This document shows, one piece after another, positions 35,703 to 48,096 of a stretch of DNA of 64,000 bases. This stretch comes from Nocardiopsis sp. CC223A (lineage in GTDB: Bacteria > Actinomycetota > Actinomycetes > Streptosporangiales > Streptosporangiaceae). Location: positions 1 to 64,000 of the forward strand of contig NZ_JASFDV010000002.1 in the NCBI RefSeq assembly GCF_030766825.1, given 5' to 3'. The notes under the pieces are model-generated. The model made no database searches and was not told the origin of the DNA. It was given only the letters and a program-made list of their open reading frames with translations. A program made the position numbers and the translations under genes. The first letter of the stretch is position 1; every line of letters begins with the position of its first letter.

Positions 35703-36776
35703 GTGATCCGACCGTTCGGCACCGGGCAGGAGGCCGTGGACGTGGCCGTCGTCGCCGTGCCCCTGCTCGTCCTCCTCGCCGCCGCCCTCTACCTGCGCGG
35801 ACAGCACCGGCGTTACGGGCGGCTGTACGGCCGCCCCGGGCGCGCCAGCCTCGCGGCGCTGCTGACCGGCCTGGCCCTGGCCGCCTACGCGGTCTGGCCG
35901 CTGCCCGCCGCCGTCGACGGGCTGTGCTGGCCCGGGGCGGGACAGGACCCCGCCGGCCGGTACGGACCGGCCCTGGCCTTCGCGCTCTTCCTGCCCGTCG
36001 GCTGGCTGGCCCGCGACCGCTTCCGCCGCGGCCCGGTGGTCACCCTGCTGCTGGGGGCCGCCCTGGCCCTGGCCGCCGACGCCGTCCGCGGCACCGGCCT
36101 GCTGGGCGTGTACCCCTGCGCCTACGCCGAGGCCTCCCCGCTGTTCGTCGCGCTCGGCGTCGCCGGGACCGCCGTCGGCTGGCTGCTCGCCCGGTTCCTG
36201 CTGCCGCTGTGGCCCTGGGGCGACACCCGCGGCTGGCCGGGCGCCGTGCCCGACCGGGTCGCCCCCGACCTCACCCGCCGCACCCTGGGCACCCTGCTCG
36301 ACCTGGGGCTGTGGTGGTACGGGGCGAGCACCCTGACCGCCGCCATGACCGCCGTGGGCGTGATCGGCGCCGACTCCGACGGGCACGTCCGCACCGCCGT
36401 CCTGCTGGGCACCGCCGCCGTCTTCGGGGTGTTCGTGCCGCAGCTGCGCCGGGACCGCTGCACCCCCGGCCGCGCCGCCGTCCGGCTGGCGCTCACCGAG
36501 CCCGCCCGGCCGGCCCCCGCCGCCCGCCCGCGGGTGCTGGCGCGCACCGCGCTGCTCACCGTCCCGGTGGTGCTGTTCATCGCGTTCGGACACCCGTGGA
36601 TCGCGCTCGCCGTCGTGGTCGTGCACGCCAGCTCCGCGCTGGTCCGCCCGGACCGGGTCGGCCTGGTCGACCTGCTCTGCGGTACCCGGGTGCGCACCCG
36701 CGCGATCACCGACGGCTCGCTGCCCTCCCGCCTGGTCCGCTACACCGAACCCCGCGAGCCGGCGGCCGCGCCCTAA
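35703..36776 (+). CDS. VanZ-like / RDD-domain membrane protein
   Basis: Integral membrane protein of 357 residues. The first half has hydrophobic segments arranged like VanZ (FALFLPVGWLARDRFRRGP near 105 resembles the VanZ LFxPxGxLL motif). The second half (LTRRTLGTLLDLGLWWYGAS near 190; VGLVDLLCGTRV near 325) has the RDD pattern with Arg, Asp and Asp in membrane segments. GTG 35703 is preceded by AGGGAGGG; GTG 35697 is also possible. VanZ proteins are associated with glycopeptide (teicoplanin) tolerance and RDD proteins with ion transport, but no function can be fixed. It overlaps the convergent DUF3592 gene by 4 bp. Confidence 0.7.
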   Translation: MIRPFGTGQEAVDVAVVAVPLLVLLAAALYLRGQHRRYGRLYGRPGRASLAALLTGLALAAYAVWPLPAAVDGLCWPGAGQDPAGRYGPALAFALFLPVGWLARDRFRRGPVVTLLLGAALALAADAVRGTGLLGVYPCAYAEASPLFVALGVAGTAVGWLLARFLLPLWPWGDTRGWPGAVPDRVAPDLTRRTLGTLLDLGLWWYGASTLTAAMTAVGVIGADSDGHVRTAVLLGTAAVFGVFVPQLRRDRCTPGRAAVRLALTEPARPAPAARPRVLARTALLTVPVVLFIAFGHPWIALAVVVVHASSALVRPDRVGLVDLLCGTRVRTRAITDGSLPSRLVRYTEPREPAAAP

Positions 36777-37189
36777 CCCCTCAGATCCCAGTCGAGGTCC
36801 CAGGCGAAGTAGCCCAGCAGCACCCCGGCGGCGATCAGGATCGTGCCCAGGGTGGCGAACATGCCGCGCACCCAGTGCGACAGCCAGGGCGCCGACACGA
36901 TACGGGCCAGCTCCGGGCTTTCCGGGTCGTAGGAGACGGTGACGATCTCACCCGCCCGGGACGCCGTCCAACCCGTGTTCTCGTGCTCGGCGTGCACCTC
37001 CTGGCCGTCCTCGGTGCGGAACTGCACGATCATCCGCGAGGCCGTCGAGGTCTCGTTGTAGCCGATGACCCGCCCCTTGGCGCGCACACCGTGGCGTATC
37101 AGGCGCAGTTCGAGCCGGGTGTCGCGGGTGACCACCGCCAGGATGGCCAGCCCGGACAGCAGGGGGAGCAGTGGGTACAGCGAGGCCAT
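36773..37189 (-). CDS. DUF3592 membrane protein
   Basis: A 138-residue protein with a membrane helix at each end (LYPLLPLLSGLAILAVV at 4-20; MFATLGTILIAAGVLLGYFAW near 110-130) and a small beta-rich domain between. That domain shows the DUF3592 pattern GVRAKGRVIGYNET...VQFRTEDGQEV and VTVSYDPESPELARIV. Family function is unknown. It lies 13 bp downstream of the TetR gene and may be co-transcribed with it. Confidence 0.85.
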   Translation of the reverse strand: MASLYPLLPLLSGLAILAVVTRDTRLELRLIRHGVRAKGRVIGYNETSTASRMIVQFRTEDGQEVHAEHENTGWTASRAGEIVTVSYDPESPELARIVSAPWLSHWVRGMFATLGTILIAAGVLLGYFAWDLDWDLRG

Positions 37190-37202
37190 GTCGGGCGTCC
37201 TC

Positions 37203-37847
37203 TCAGGGATCTGTGGGGGAGACGGGCGTCCCCAGGAAGCCGTGGACCATTCGGGCCAGGGTGGCGTGGATCTCCTCCACCGGCCGGTCCGGTTGGAGGG
37301 TCCGCCAGTCGAGGGCCACCGTCACCACCATGCCGAACAGCGCGGATCCCACAAGCCCCGTGTCCAGGTCCGGCCGGAGGAGTCCGGCGGCGGCCAGCGC
37401 GTCCAGCCGCGCGGTGACGACGCCGATCGCCTCCGTGCGGATCTGGCGGACCGTGGCGTACCAGGTCCGGTTGGTCCGCCAGGCCTCGGCCATGAGCAGC
37501 CGGGCCAGGGCCTCGTGCTCGCCGATGAACTCCACCCCGGCCCGCAGGACCGCGGTCAGCGCCTCGGCCGGATCGGCGCCGGGGTCCGGGGCCGCCTCCT
37601 TGAGGGTGTCGGCCAGCCGGGTGATGCCCCATTCCATCAGCGCCGTGTAGAGCTCGCTCTTGCCGCCGAAGTTGTAGTAGACGGTGCCCTTGGCGACACC
37701 GGCGCGCTCGGCGATCTCGTCGACGGTGGTGGCGCCGTACCCCTGCTCGGAGATCAGGGTCACGGCGGCCTCGAACAGCCGCCTGCGGGTGGCCTCGCGG
37801 CGGCCGCTCACGGGGCGGTCGGGGGTGCTCACACTCATCCGGTCCAT
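37203..37847 (-). CDS. TetR-family transcriptional regulator
   Basis: Repressor of 214 residues. The N-terminal HTH (about 18-62) reads RRRLFEAAVTLISEQGYGATTVDEIAERAGVAKGTVYYNFGGKSELY, followed by a helical ligand domain with a TetR_C-like segment. Downstream of the YhgE/ABC operon on the same strand, separated by a terminator, it is the natural candidate for the 22-bp operator in front of that operon (40821-40842). Efflux-type regulation by a membrane-active compound is inferred from this arrangement. Confidence 0.92.
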   Translation of the reverse strand: MDRMSVSTPDRPVSGRREATRRRLFEAAVTLISEQGYGATTVDEIAERAGVAKGTVYYNFGGKSELYTALMEWGITRLADTLKEAAPDPGADPAEALTAVLRAGVEFIGEHEALARLLMAEAWRTNRTWYATVRQIRTEAIGVVTARLDALAAAGLLRPDLDTGLVGSALFGMVVTVALDWRTLQPDRPVEEIHATLARMVHGFLGTPVSPTDP

Positions 37848-37856
37848 TCTGCCCCC

Positions 37857-37887
37857 GATCGGCGCCGGAACCCTTCCGGCGCCGATC
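37857..37887 (-). terminator. Terminator of the ABC/YhgE operon
   Basis: Fourteen-bp perfect stem GATCGGCGCCGGAA / TTCCGGCGCCGATC with a three-base loop, between the YhgE-like gene and the TetR gene. Confidence 0.88.
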
Positions 37888-37914
37888 CGGGCTCGTTGCT
37901 CCCGCGGGCTCCGG

Positions 37915-40023
37915 TCAGAGCTTCAGGGAGGGGTACAGGGCGCTCATCGTCCACATCCGCTTGCGTTCGACGGTCATCCAGGTCAGCAGCAGGGGCACGA
38001 CGAGCCACAGGGCCATGACCCCGAACGCGGGCCAGACCAGGGACAGGTCGCCGCCGCCCATCAGGTTGCGCAGGGCGGTCACCCCCCAGTGCAGCGGCAG
38101 GTAGGGGCCGATCGCCTGGAAGAACGCCGGACTGGTCTCGATCGGGTAGGTGCCGCCGGCCGAAGTCAGCTGGAGCACCAGCAGGGCCAGCGCCACCACC
38201 CGGCCGGCCGCGCCGAACCGCACGTTCAGGTACTGGACCGTGGCGGCGAACGCCGCGGCGGTCAGCAGCAGGAACGCGATGAGCACCGGCCAGTTCCAGG
38301 ACCGCAGACCCAGCAGCAGATGCAGCGCCGCCATCATGACGGCCACCTGCCCGAACCCCAGCAGCATCGGGACCATCCGCCCGGCCAGCGCCACCCGCCA
38401 CGAGGGGGCGGAGGAGGCCAGCGCGCGCGTGGACAGCGCGGGCAGCACCATGAACACCACCATCGCGCCCACCCACAGGGACAGGGGGACGAAGAACGGC
38501 GCGAACCCGGTGCCGTAGTCGGGCGCCTCGTTGTCGATCTCGCTGCTCAGCCGGACCGGGGCGCTCATCATGTCGCCCGCGTCCTGCCTGCCGGTGTCAC
38601 TGTAGGTGGGGATCTGCCCGACCCCGTCCTCCAGCCCCCCGGCCAGCTCGTCGGAGCCCTCGGAGAGTTCGCCCAGCCCCTCGTGGAGTTCGCCGGAGCC
38701 CTCACCGAGCAGCTCCAGGCCCTCGTCGAGCTCACCGGAGGCGATGGACGCCTCCTCCAGGCCGTCGCGCAGCTCCCCGGCGCCCTCGGACAGCTCCTCC
38801 AGGCCCTCGTCCAGCTCGTCGAGCCTCTCGCGGGCGTCCTCGGCGTCCTCGATGTAACCGGGCAGGTCCTCGGCCAGCTCGGCGGCCTTCTCGCTCAGGT
38901 CGGCGGCCTCGTCGGCGGTGGAGACGATGTCCTCGCGGTTGTCCTCGACGAACGTCGCCGTGGACAGCGCCACGTCCATCCCCTCCTGGAGGTCGCACAG
39001 CAGCAGGTAGAGGTCGGGCTGCTCGGTCTCCAGCTCCGGGTGCTCCCGCAGGTAGGTGTCCAGCCGCCCGTCCAGCTCCTCCAGACCCGCGGTGTCGATC
39101 TCCTCGGGGAGCCCGTGCAGGAGGTCGGCGATGCCGCCGGAGACGTCGGCGACCAGCTCGGCCCGCTCCTGGATGTCGGGGGTGTCCTCCTCCAGCCGGG
39201 GCAGCCACTCGTCGGCGAGCTCGTCGATCTTCTCGACCTGCGCGGACACCTCGGTCGAGGCGGTCGATGCGCCGGTGGCCAGGGCCTGCGAGCCCGCGTA
39301 CAGCTCGCCCAGCCCGGTGTCCAGCTCGCCCATGCCCTCGCCGGCGGTGCCCAGGTTGGTCGACAGCTCGCCGGACCCGTCGTAGGCGTCGCCCGCGCCC
39401 TCCGACAGCAGCCCGGCGCCCTCGGCGGCCTCCTCGGTCTTGCCGTGGATCTCGTTGAAGCCCAGGAAGATCTCGTCGAGGTAGCCCCTGATCGCGGTCT
39501 GCTCGGCGGCGTCGCGGACCTCCTTGAAGGCCGAGCCCGCGAGCTGGCGCACGACGAAGCTGTTGGCGTCGTTGTAGTGGGCGACCAGCATCGCCTGCAC
39601 CGGGGCCTCGCGGTCGCGGGAGGGCGAGGTGAGGTCGGCGCTGAAGTTCGCGGGGATGGTCAGGGACACGTAGTAGTCGCCGTCGGTGACCCCGCGGGCG
39701 GCCTCCCGCGCGTCCACGAGGTGCCAGTCGAGGTCGCCGCGCTCCACCAGGGTGTCGGCCAGCTCCTCGCCCGCGTTCACCTCCTCGCCGTCCACCACGA
39801 CGGTCCGGTCCTCGTTGACGAGGGCGACGGGCAGGTGCTCCATCCGGCCGAAGGGGTCCCAGAAGGACCACAGGTACATCCCGGAGTAGAGCAGGGGGAT
39901 GAGCAGCAGGGCGGCCAGCGCCGCGGTGGGCAGGGGGGAGCGGAGGAAGGACCGCATGGTGAGCAGACCGAGGCGGGGGACGGCGAAGGGGCGGAACCGG
40001 GGGCGGCTGGTCTCATCGGTCAC
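37915..40023 (-). CDS. YhgE/Pip-family ABC-2-type permease
   Basis: Membrane protein of 702 residues. An N-terminal helix (AALAALLLIPLLYSGMYLWSF near 34-54) is followed by an extracytoplasmic domain of about 440 residues, then five helices (about 505-685) of ABC-2 type. The middle contains a long amphipathic repeat of the form GL.EL.EG..EL, about 375-475, typical of YhgE/Pip proteins, and a probable coiled coil. GTG 40023 lies 11 bp inside the ATPase gene. Relatives include phage-infection protein Pip and type VII secretion-linked EsaA; here the partner ATPase suggests export. Confidence 0.9.
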   Translation of the reverse strand: MTDETSRPRFRPFAVPRLGLLTMRSFLRSPLPTAALAALLLIPLLYSGMYLWSFWDPFGRMEHLPVALVNEDRTVVVDGEEVNAGEELADTLVERGDLDWHLVDAREAARGVTDGDYYVSLTIPANFSADLTSPSRDREAPVQAMLVAHYNDANSFVVRQLAGSAFKEVRDAAEQTAIRGYLDEIFLGFNEIHGKTEEAAEGAGLLSEGAGDAYDGSGELSTNLGTAGEGMGELDTGLGELYAGSQALATGASTASTEVSAQVEKIDELADEWLPRLEEDTPDIQERAELVADVSGGIADLLHGLPEEIDTAGLEELDGRLDTYLREHPELETEQPDLYLLLCDLQEGMDVALSTATFVEDNREDIVSTADEAADLSEKAAELAEDLPGYIEDAEDARERLDELDEGLEELSEGAGELRDGLEEASIASGELDEGLELLGEGSGELHEGLGELSEGSDELAGGLEDGVGQIPTYSDTGRQDAGDMMSAPVRLSSEIDNEAPDYGTGFAPFFVPLSLWVGAMVVFMVLPALSTRALASSAPSWRVALAGRMVPMLLGFGQVAVMMAALHLLLGLRSWNWPVLIAFLLLTAAAFAATVQYLNVRFGAAGRVVALALLVLQLTSAGGTYPIETSPAFFQAIGPYLPLHWGVTALRNLMGGGDLSLVWPAFGVMALWLVVPLLLTWMTVERKRMWTMSALYPSLKL

Positions 40024-40807
40024 GGTGCTCGTTCCCGTCCTCTCCGTCGGCGGTGGCGGTGTCGCGGTCGGCGAACAGCTCGGAGAGGCGCATCTCCCCG
40101 GCTTCGCCGGTGTCCGCGGTGTCTTCGGGGCCCTCCTCCGGGGGCCCGCCCTGGTCGATGGGCAGCGGTCCCTGGGTGTCGGTGTCGGCGACCTCGGCCA
40201 GGGCGGCGGCGTCGGCGCAGGTGGCGATCACGGTCAGCCCGGCGTCGGTCAGCCGCTTGAGGCTGTGCCACATCAGCGCCTGGTGCTCGTCGGACAGCCC
40301 GCCGTCGACGTCGTCCACGGCCAGCAGCCGGGGTTCGGCCATCAGGGCCAGCGCCACGCCCAGCCTGCGGCGCTGTAGTGCGTCCAGTTCCTTGACCAGG
40401 GTGCGCCGGTCCAGGTCGCCCAGGTCGGTGGCCTCCAGGGCGAAGTCGGCCAGTCCCCGCGCGGCGGGCCGGAAACGCAGCAGCGCCGCCTCGGACAGGT
40501 GCTCGCTCACCCGCAGCCGCTCGTCCAGGGAGTTGACCTCGGTCATCAGGCCCAGCGCGCTGATCCGGCGCACCCGGCGCGCCCGCTTGGGCAGTTCGTG
40601 GCCGTCCACGTACACGTTCCCCGAGGTGGGCCGCATCCGGCCGGTGAGGGTCAGCAGCAGGGCGCTGCGTCCGCCGCCGGAATCGGCCTGGAACACGGTG
40701 AGGGTGCCCGGGCGCGCGGTGAAGTCCACGCCCGTGTACACGGGGCCTTCGCGGGTGACCAGCGCGACGTCCTCCGCCACGACCCTGGCCCCGGTGGCCA
40801 GACGCAT
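40013..40807 (-). CDS. Degenerate ABC ATPase partner of the YhgE/Pip permease
   Basis: An ABC-type nucleotide-binding subunit of 264 residues whose three ATPase motifs are altered. Walker A reads ADSGGGRSALLLTL (Arg instead of the conserved Lys), the signature is KELDALQRRRLGVAL rather than LSGGQ, and Walker B ends VDDVDGGLS (Asp instead of the catalytic Glu). The fold and length are otherwise normal, with an acidic C-terminal tail. ATG 40807 has AAGGAGGCGG upstream. It overlaps the permease gene by 11 bp. It may bind ATP weakly or act structurally; the pattern is probably a feature of this subfamily rather than decay. Confidence 0.82.
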   Translation of the reverse strand: MRLATGARVVAEDVALVTREGPVYTGVDFTARPGTLTVFQADSGGGRSALLLTLTGRMRPTSGNVYVDGHELPKRARRVRRISALGLMTEVNSLDERLRVSEHLSEAALLRFRPAARGLADFALEATDLGDLDRRTLVKELDALQRRRLGVALALMAEPRLLAVDDVDGGLSDEHQALMWHSLKRLTDAGLTVIATCADAAALAEVADTDTQGPLPIDQGGPPEEGPEDTADTGEAGEMRLSELFADRDTATADGEDGNEHRDR

Positions 40808-40820
40808 TCTCCGCCTCCTT

Positions 40821-40842
40821 TTGAACTGACTGGTCAGTGCAA
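40821..40842. promoter_or_regulatory. TetR-type operator in front of the ABC/YhgE operon
   Basis: TTGaACTGAC-TG-GTCAGTgCAA is a 22-bp inverted repeat with nine of ten arm positions paired. It lies 14 bp upstream of the ATPase start codon, between it and the divergent endonuclease V gene. The adjacent TetR regulator is the likely ligand. Confidence 0.82.
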
Positions 40843-41074
40843 AACCAACGGGTTCACCGTACCGCCACGGCCGGCCGCTTCGAGCATCGGCCGCCGTGAC
40901 TCCGCGCACAACGCGACGCACGCTGCGGCGGCGGGGAACACGTGAGGATTTGACGAGAGGGTTGCCCCGCGCGCGACCACGGCGCGGGTGCGGTTGGATG
41001 GGGGAGCGGCCGGAACGGGCCGGGTCGAACGAGCGGGCCGCCCGCGGCCGGCGGGCCGGATGAGGAGGCGTCGG

Positions 41075-41851
41075 GTGTCGGACATCGCCGAACGGGTCGG
41101 CCGGATCCTGGACGACCCGGAGAACTGGCCGGGCGACCCCGGGGAGGCCGTGGCGCTCCAGCGCCGCATGGCCGACCTGGTGCGCGAGGAACCGCTGGAC
41201 GCGGCGGCGGTCCGCACGGTCGCCGGGCTCGATGTCAGCTACGCCAAGGACGACTCGGCGCTGTCGGCGGCCGCCGTGGTCCTGGACACCGCCACCCTGG
41301 AGGTCGTGGAGTCGGTCGCCATCGCCTCCGAGGTGTCCTTCCCCTACATCTCCGGGCTGTTCTCCTTCCGGGAGCTGCCGCCCGTGCTGGAGGCCCTCGG
41401 ACGGCTGGAGACCACGCCCGACGTGTACCTGTGCGACGGGTTCGGGCTGGCCCACCCGCGCCGCTTCGGGGTCGCCTCCCACCTGGGGGTCCTGCTCGAC
41501 CTGCCGGTCGTCGGCTCGGCCAAGTCGGTGCTCTACGGCAGGCACTCGGTTCCGGGGCCGGAGCGCGGATCGTGGGCCCCCATGGTCGCCGGGCGCTCGG
41601 AGGTCGTCCCCGACTCCGCCGCCCTGGCCGCCGGCGGCGCCGAGGTGATCGGCCGGGCCCTGCGCACCCGCACCGGGGTCAAGCCCGTCTACGTCTCCGT
41701 GGGCCACCGGGTGGACCTGGACGGCGCCGCCGACCTGGTGATGCGCCTGTCACCGAAGTACCGGGTGCCCGAGCCGGTACGCCACGCCGACCGGCTGTGC
41801 GGCGAACACCGCAGGCAGGTCCTGGCCGCCCGGACCGCGTCCGAGGAGTGA
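41075..41851 (+). CDS. nfi: Endonuclease V
   Basis: DNA-repair nuclease of 258 residues that cuts near deaminated bases such as deoxyinosine. The first catalytic Asp is in VAGLDVSYAKDD near 49. VEEVSVASEVSFPYISGLFSFRELP is represented here by SVAIASEVSFPYISGLFSFRELPP. The second catalytic region is DVYLCDGFGLAHPRRFGVASHLGVLLDLPVVGSAKSVLYG, and VYVSVGHRVDLDGA near 210 holds the third. GTG 41075 follows AGGAGG with a good spacing; an ATG at 41060 is possible but lacks that spacing. It is separated from convergent guaB1 by a palindromic terminator. Confidence 0.94.
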   Translation: MSDIAERVGRILDDPENWPGDPGEAVALQRRMADLVREEPLDAAAVRTVAGLDVSYAKDDSALSAAAVVLDTATLEVVESVAIASEVSFPYISGLFSFRELPPVLEALGRLETTPDVYLCDGFGLAHPRRFGVASHLGVLLDLPVVGSAKSVLYGRHSVPGPERGSWAPMVAGRSEVVPDSAALAAGGAEVIGRALRTRTGVKPVYVSVGHRVDLDGAADLVMRLSPKYRVPEPVRHADRLCGEHRRQVLAARTASEE

Positions 41852-41891
41852 GGGCCGCCCCGGGAACAGCGCCGGCCCCGGGAACGGGAAA

Positions 41892-41915
41892 GGGGAGGCG
41901 CCGCGGCGCCTCCCC
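41892..41915. terminator. Bidirectional terminator between nfi and guaB1
   Basis: Perfect 24-bp palindrome GGGGAGGCGCCG/CGGCGCCTCCCC between convergent genes. Confidence 0.8.
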
Positions 41916-41945
41916 GGGGTCCGTCGGCTCACCCGCGGGCCCGGG

Positions 41946-45825
<3,880 letters not shown>

Positions 45826-46302
45826 AAGTGGACTCCGGGTTCGGTGGACTTCACAGAGGTGTGTTCATTGCGGTTCCGTCCCAGGGCTCCGGCGGGGGTC
45901 CCACGCCGTCCGGGGGTGTCGCGGTGCCGCGTGGCGCGCGAGGGGAGGCACCGGAACATCGGATGAATCGAATCGTGCTGCGTTACCCTACTGTGATGTA
46001 GGAAGGTGCGCCAGCGGTTCTCCGGAATTCGGCGAAATCTCCTCCCGGTCCGCGGTGCGAGCGGGGAGCGAGATGGCTCGTGTGACACATGAGCATGTTT
46101 CGGGCCAGAAGACGCCGTTCCGTGTGCAGACACTAACCCATCCGAGTCACCGGACCGCACCCGGGGACCACGGCGGTGGTGCGGACCGGCACGAACGTGT
46201 CAGTGTGGGGACGTGGCGGTCACGCCGATAAGCTGTGCCGTCAGGTGGCGCCCGCCGGGCGCGACAGGCCCGGTCGAGTATTGAAGAAGGCGGTGGAATA
46301 CC
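45826..46302. other. Divergent promoter region, no gene seen
   Basis: About 480 bp, with lower GC near 45950-46150. It contains the inverted repeat CCTAC-TGTGAT-GTAGG at 45987-46002. Open frames crossing it have no coding character. It should carry promoters for the acyltransferase and amidohydrolase genes. Confidence 0.4.
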
Positions 46303-48090
46303 GTGCCGCACGCGGTGGACCCCAACCGTGCAGCCCAGCACGGGGGCGTGGTCATGCGACTCCTCGACGAGCTCTTCCCGCTCGTGGAGGGGTTCTACGT
46401 CGACCTCCACAAGAACCCGGAACTCTCCCACGCGGAGCACCGCACCGCCAGCGGTGTCGCCGAATGGCTGACCCGCACCGGCTACGAGGTCCACAAGGGC
46501 GTCGGCGGCACCGGCGTCGTCGGTGTCCTGCGCAACGGACCCGGCCCCACGGTGATGCTCCGCGCCGACATGGACGCGCTCCCCGTCGAGGAGAGGACCG
46601 GGCTGCCCTACGCCAGCACCCTGCGCACCGAGGACGAGACCGGGGCCGAGGTCCCCGTCATGCACGCCTGCGGCCACGACGCCCACACCGCCTGCCTGGT
46701 CGGCGCCGCCGACCTCCTCTCGGAGACCCGCGAGGAATGGTCCGGCACCGTGATGATCGTCGCCCAGCCCGGTGAGGAGACCCTCGACGGCGCCCAGAAG
46801 ATGCTGGCCGACGGGCTCTTCGAGCGGTTCGGCCGCCCCGACGTCGTCCTGGGCCAGCACCTGGGCCCGCAGCCCGCCGGGCTCATCTCCCACCGCGCCG
46901 GGGTCATCCTCGGCTCCTCGGCCTCCTACCGGGTCCGCGTGTACGGCGAGGGCGGACACGCCTCCCAGCCGCACACCGCCGTCGACCCGGTGCTGATCGC
47001 CGCCAACATCGTCACCCGCCTCCAGGGCGTGGTGTCCCGCGAGGTCAGCCCCAGCGAGATGGCCGTCCTCACCGTCGGCCGCATCCAGGCCGGGACCAAG
47101 GCCAACATCATCCCCGACGAGGCCTACCTGGAGATCAACACCCGGGCCCTCAACGACGCGGTCGCCGACCGGCTGGAGGAGTCCATCCAGCGCATCGTGC
47201 GCGCCGAGGCCGCTGCCTCCGGGGCCGTCCGCGAACCCGAGATCGAACGCTTCCAGGGCGCCGGGGTGACCCGCAACGACCCCGAGAGCGTGTCCGCGGT
47301 CGCCTCCGCCCACCGCGCCTACTTCGGCGACCAGTACGTCATCCACCTGCCCGACCCGTCCCCCTCCACCGAGGACTTCGGGTACTACGGGCTGCCCGAC
47401 GACCCGCGGCCCATCCCGTACGTGTACTGGTTCGTCGGCGCCACCCCGCACGACGTGTGGGACGCCGCCCCCGGCGACACGCCCTACGAGAAGCTCGGCA
47501 ACGTGCCCAGCAACCACTCGCCGTTCTTCGCGCCCGCCCGCGAGCCCGCGCTGCGGGCCGGGCTGGCCGCCCTCACCGTCGCCGCACTGTCCTACCTGGG
47601 CAGTGACCGCGAGGACGCGCCCGCCCCCGCGCCCTCCGGCGCGATGTTCCCCGGCCCCGCGCCCGACGACGTCCCGGTGCCCGTGCCCGTCGCCGACGTG
47701 CGCCCGGCCCACGAGGAGCCCACGATCGACCCGATCGGGCAGCCCTCCGGCCCCCAGGAGGCGGGGGACTACGGCAACGACGCCTACGACAGCGCCTTCC
47801 TGGCCTCCTCCTGGGACACGCCGCCCAGGGAGGCCGACTCCACCCACGACGCCGACATGGGCGCCGTGTTCAACGCCCAGGACGAGGAACTGCGCGAGGA
47901 GTGGCGCAACGAGAAGGTCGAGGAGTCGACCCTCTCGGCGGACATGGCCGCGTTCCTCGACGAGGACGAGGAACCGCGCCGGCCCCCCGCCGGTCCGGCG
48001 TTCGGCGGACCGCCGCCCCAGGGCAGCGCCCACCACGCGCCGCCCCCCGGGCCGGAGGAGGACCGGCCCGGCCCCGACCACCGCTACTGA
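46303..48090 (+). CDS. M20-family amidohydrolase with long disordered C-terminal tail
   Basis: Metal-dependent peptidase/amidohydrolase (595 residues) related to N-acyl-amino-acid hydrolases such as HipO. The metal site is seen in RADMDALPVEE near 88, HACGHDAHT near 126, QPGEET near 152 and GQHLGP near 183. The dimerisation lid runs about 200-315, and the last ligand region is VPSNHSPFF near 405. Usual length is about 400 residues. Here about 165 extra residues follow, rich in Pro, Ala, Asp and Glu, with no domain. GTG 46303 is the start. The M48 protease gene begins 6 bp after its stop, so they form an operon. Substrate unknown. Confidence 0.9.
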   Translation: MPHAVDPNRAAQHGGVVMRLLDELFPLVEGFYVDLHKNPELSHAEHRTASGVAEWLTRTGYEVHKGVGGTGVVGVLRNGPGPTVMLRADMDALPVEERTGLPYASTLRTEDETGAEVPVMHACGHDAHTACLVGAADLLSETREEWSGTVMIVAQPGEETLDGAQKMLADGLFERFGRPDVVLGQHLGPQPAGLISHRAGVILGSSASYRVRVYGEGGHASQPHTAVDPVLIAANIVTRLQGVVSREVSPSEMAVLTVGRIQAGTKANIIPDEAYLEINTRALNDAVADRLEESIQRIVRAEAAASGAVREPEIERFQGAGVTRNDPESVSAVASAHRAYFGDQYVIHLPDPSPSTEDFGYYGLPDDPRPIPYVYWFVGATPHDVWDAAPGDTPYEKLGNVPSNHSPFFAPAREPALRAGLAALTVAALSYLGSDREDAPAPAPSGAMFPGPAPDDVPVPVPVADVRPAHEEPTIDPIGQPSGPQEAGDYGNDAYDSAFLASSWDTPPREADSTHDADMGAVFNAQDEELREEWRNEKVEESTLSADMAAFLDEDEEPRRPPAGPAFGGPPPQGSAHHAPPPGPEEDRPGPDHRY

Positions 48091-48096
48091 CCGGGG

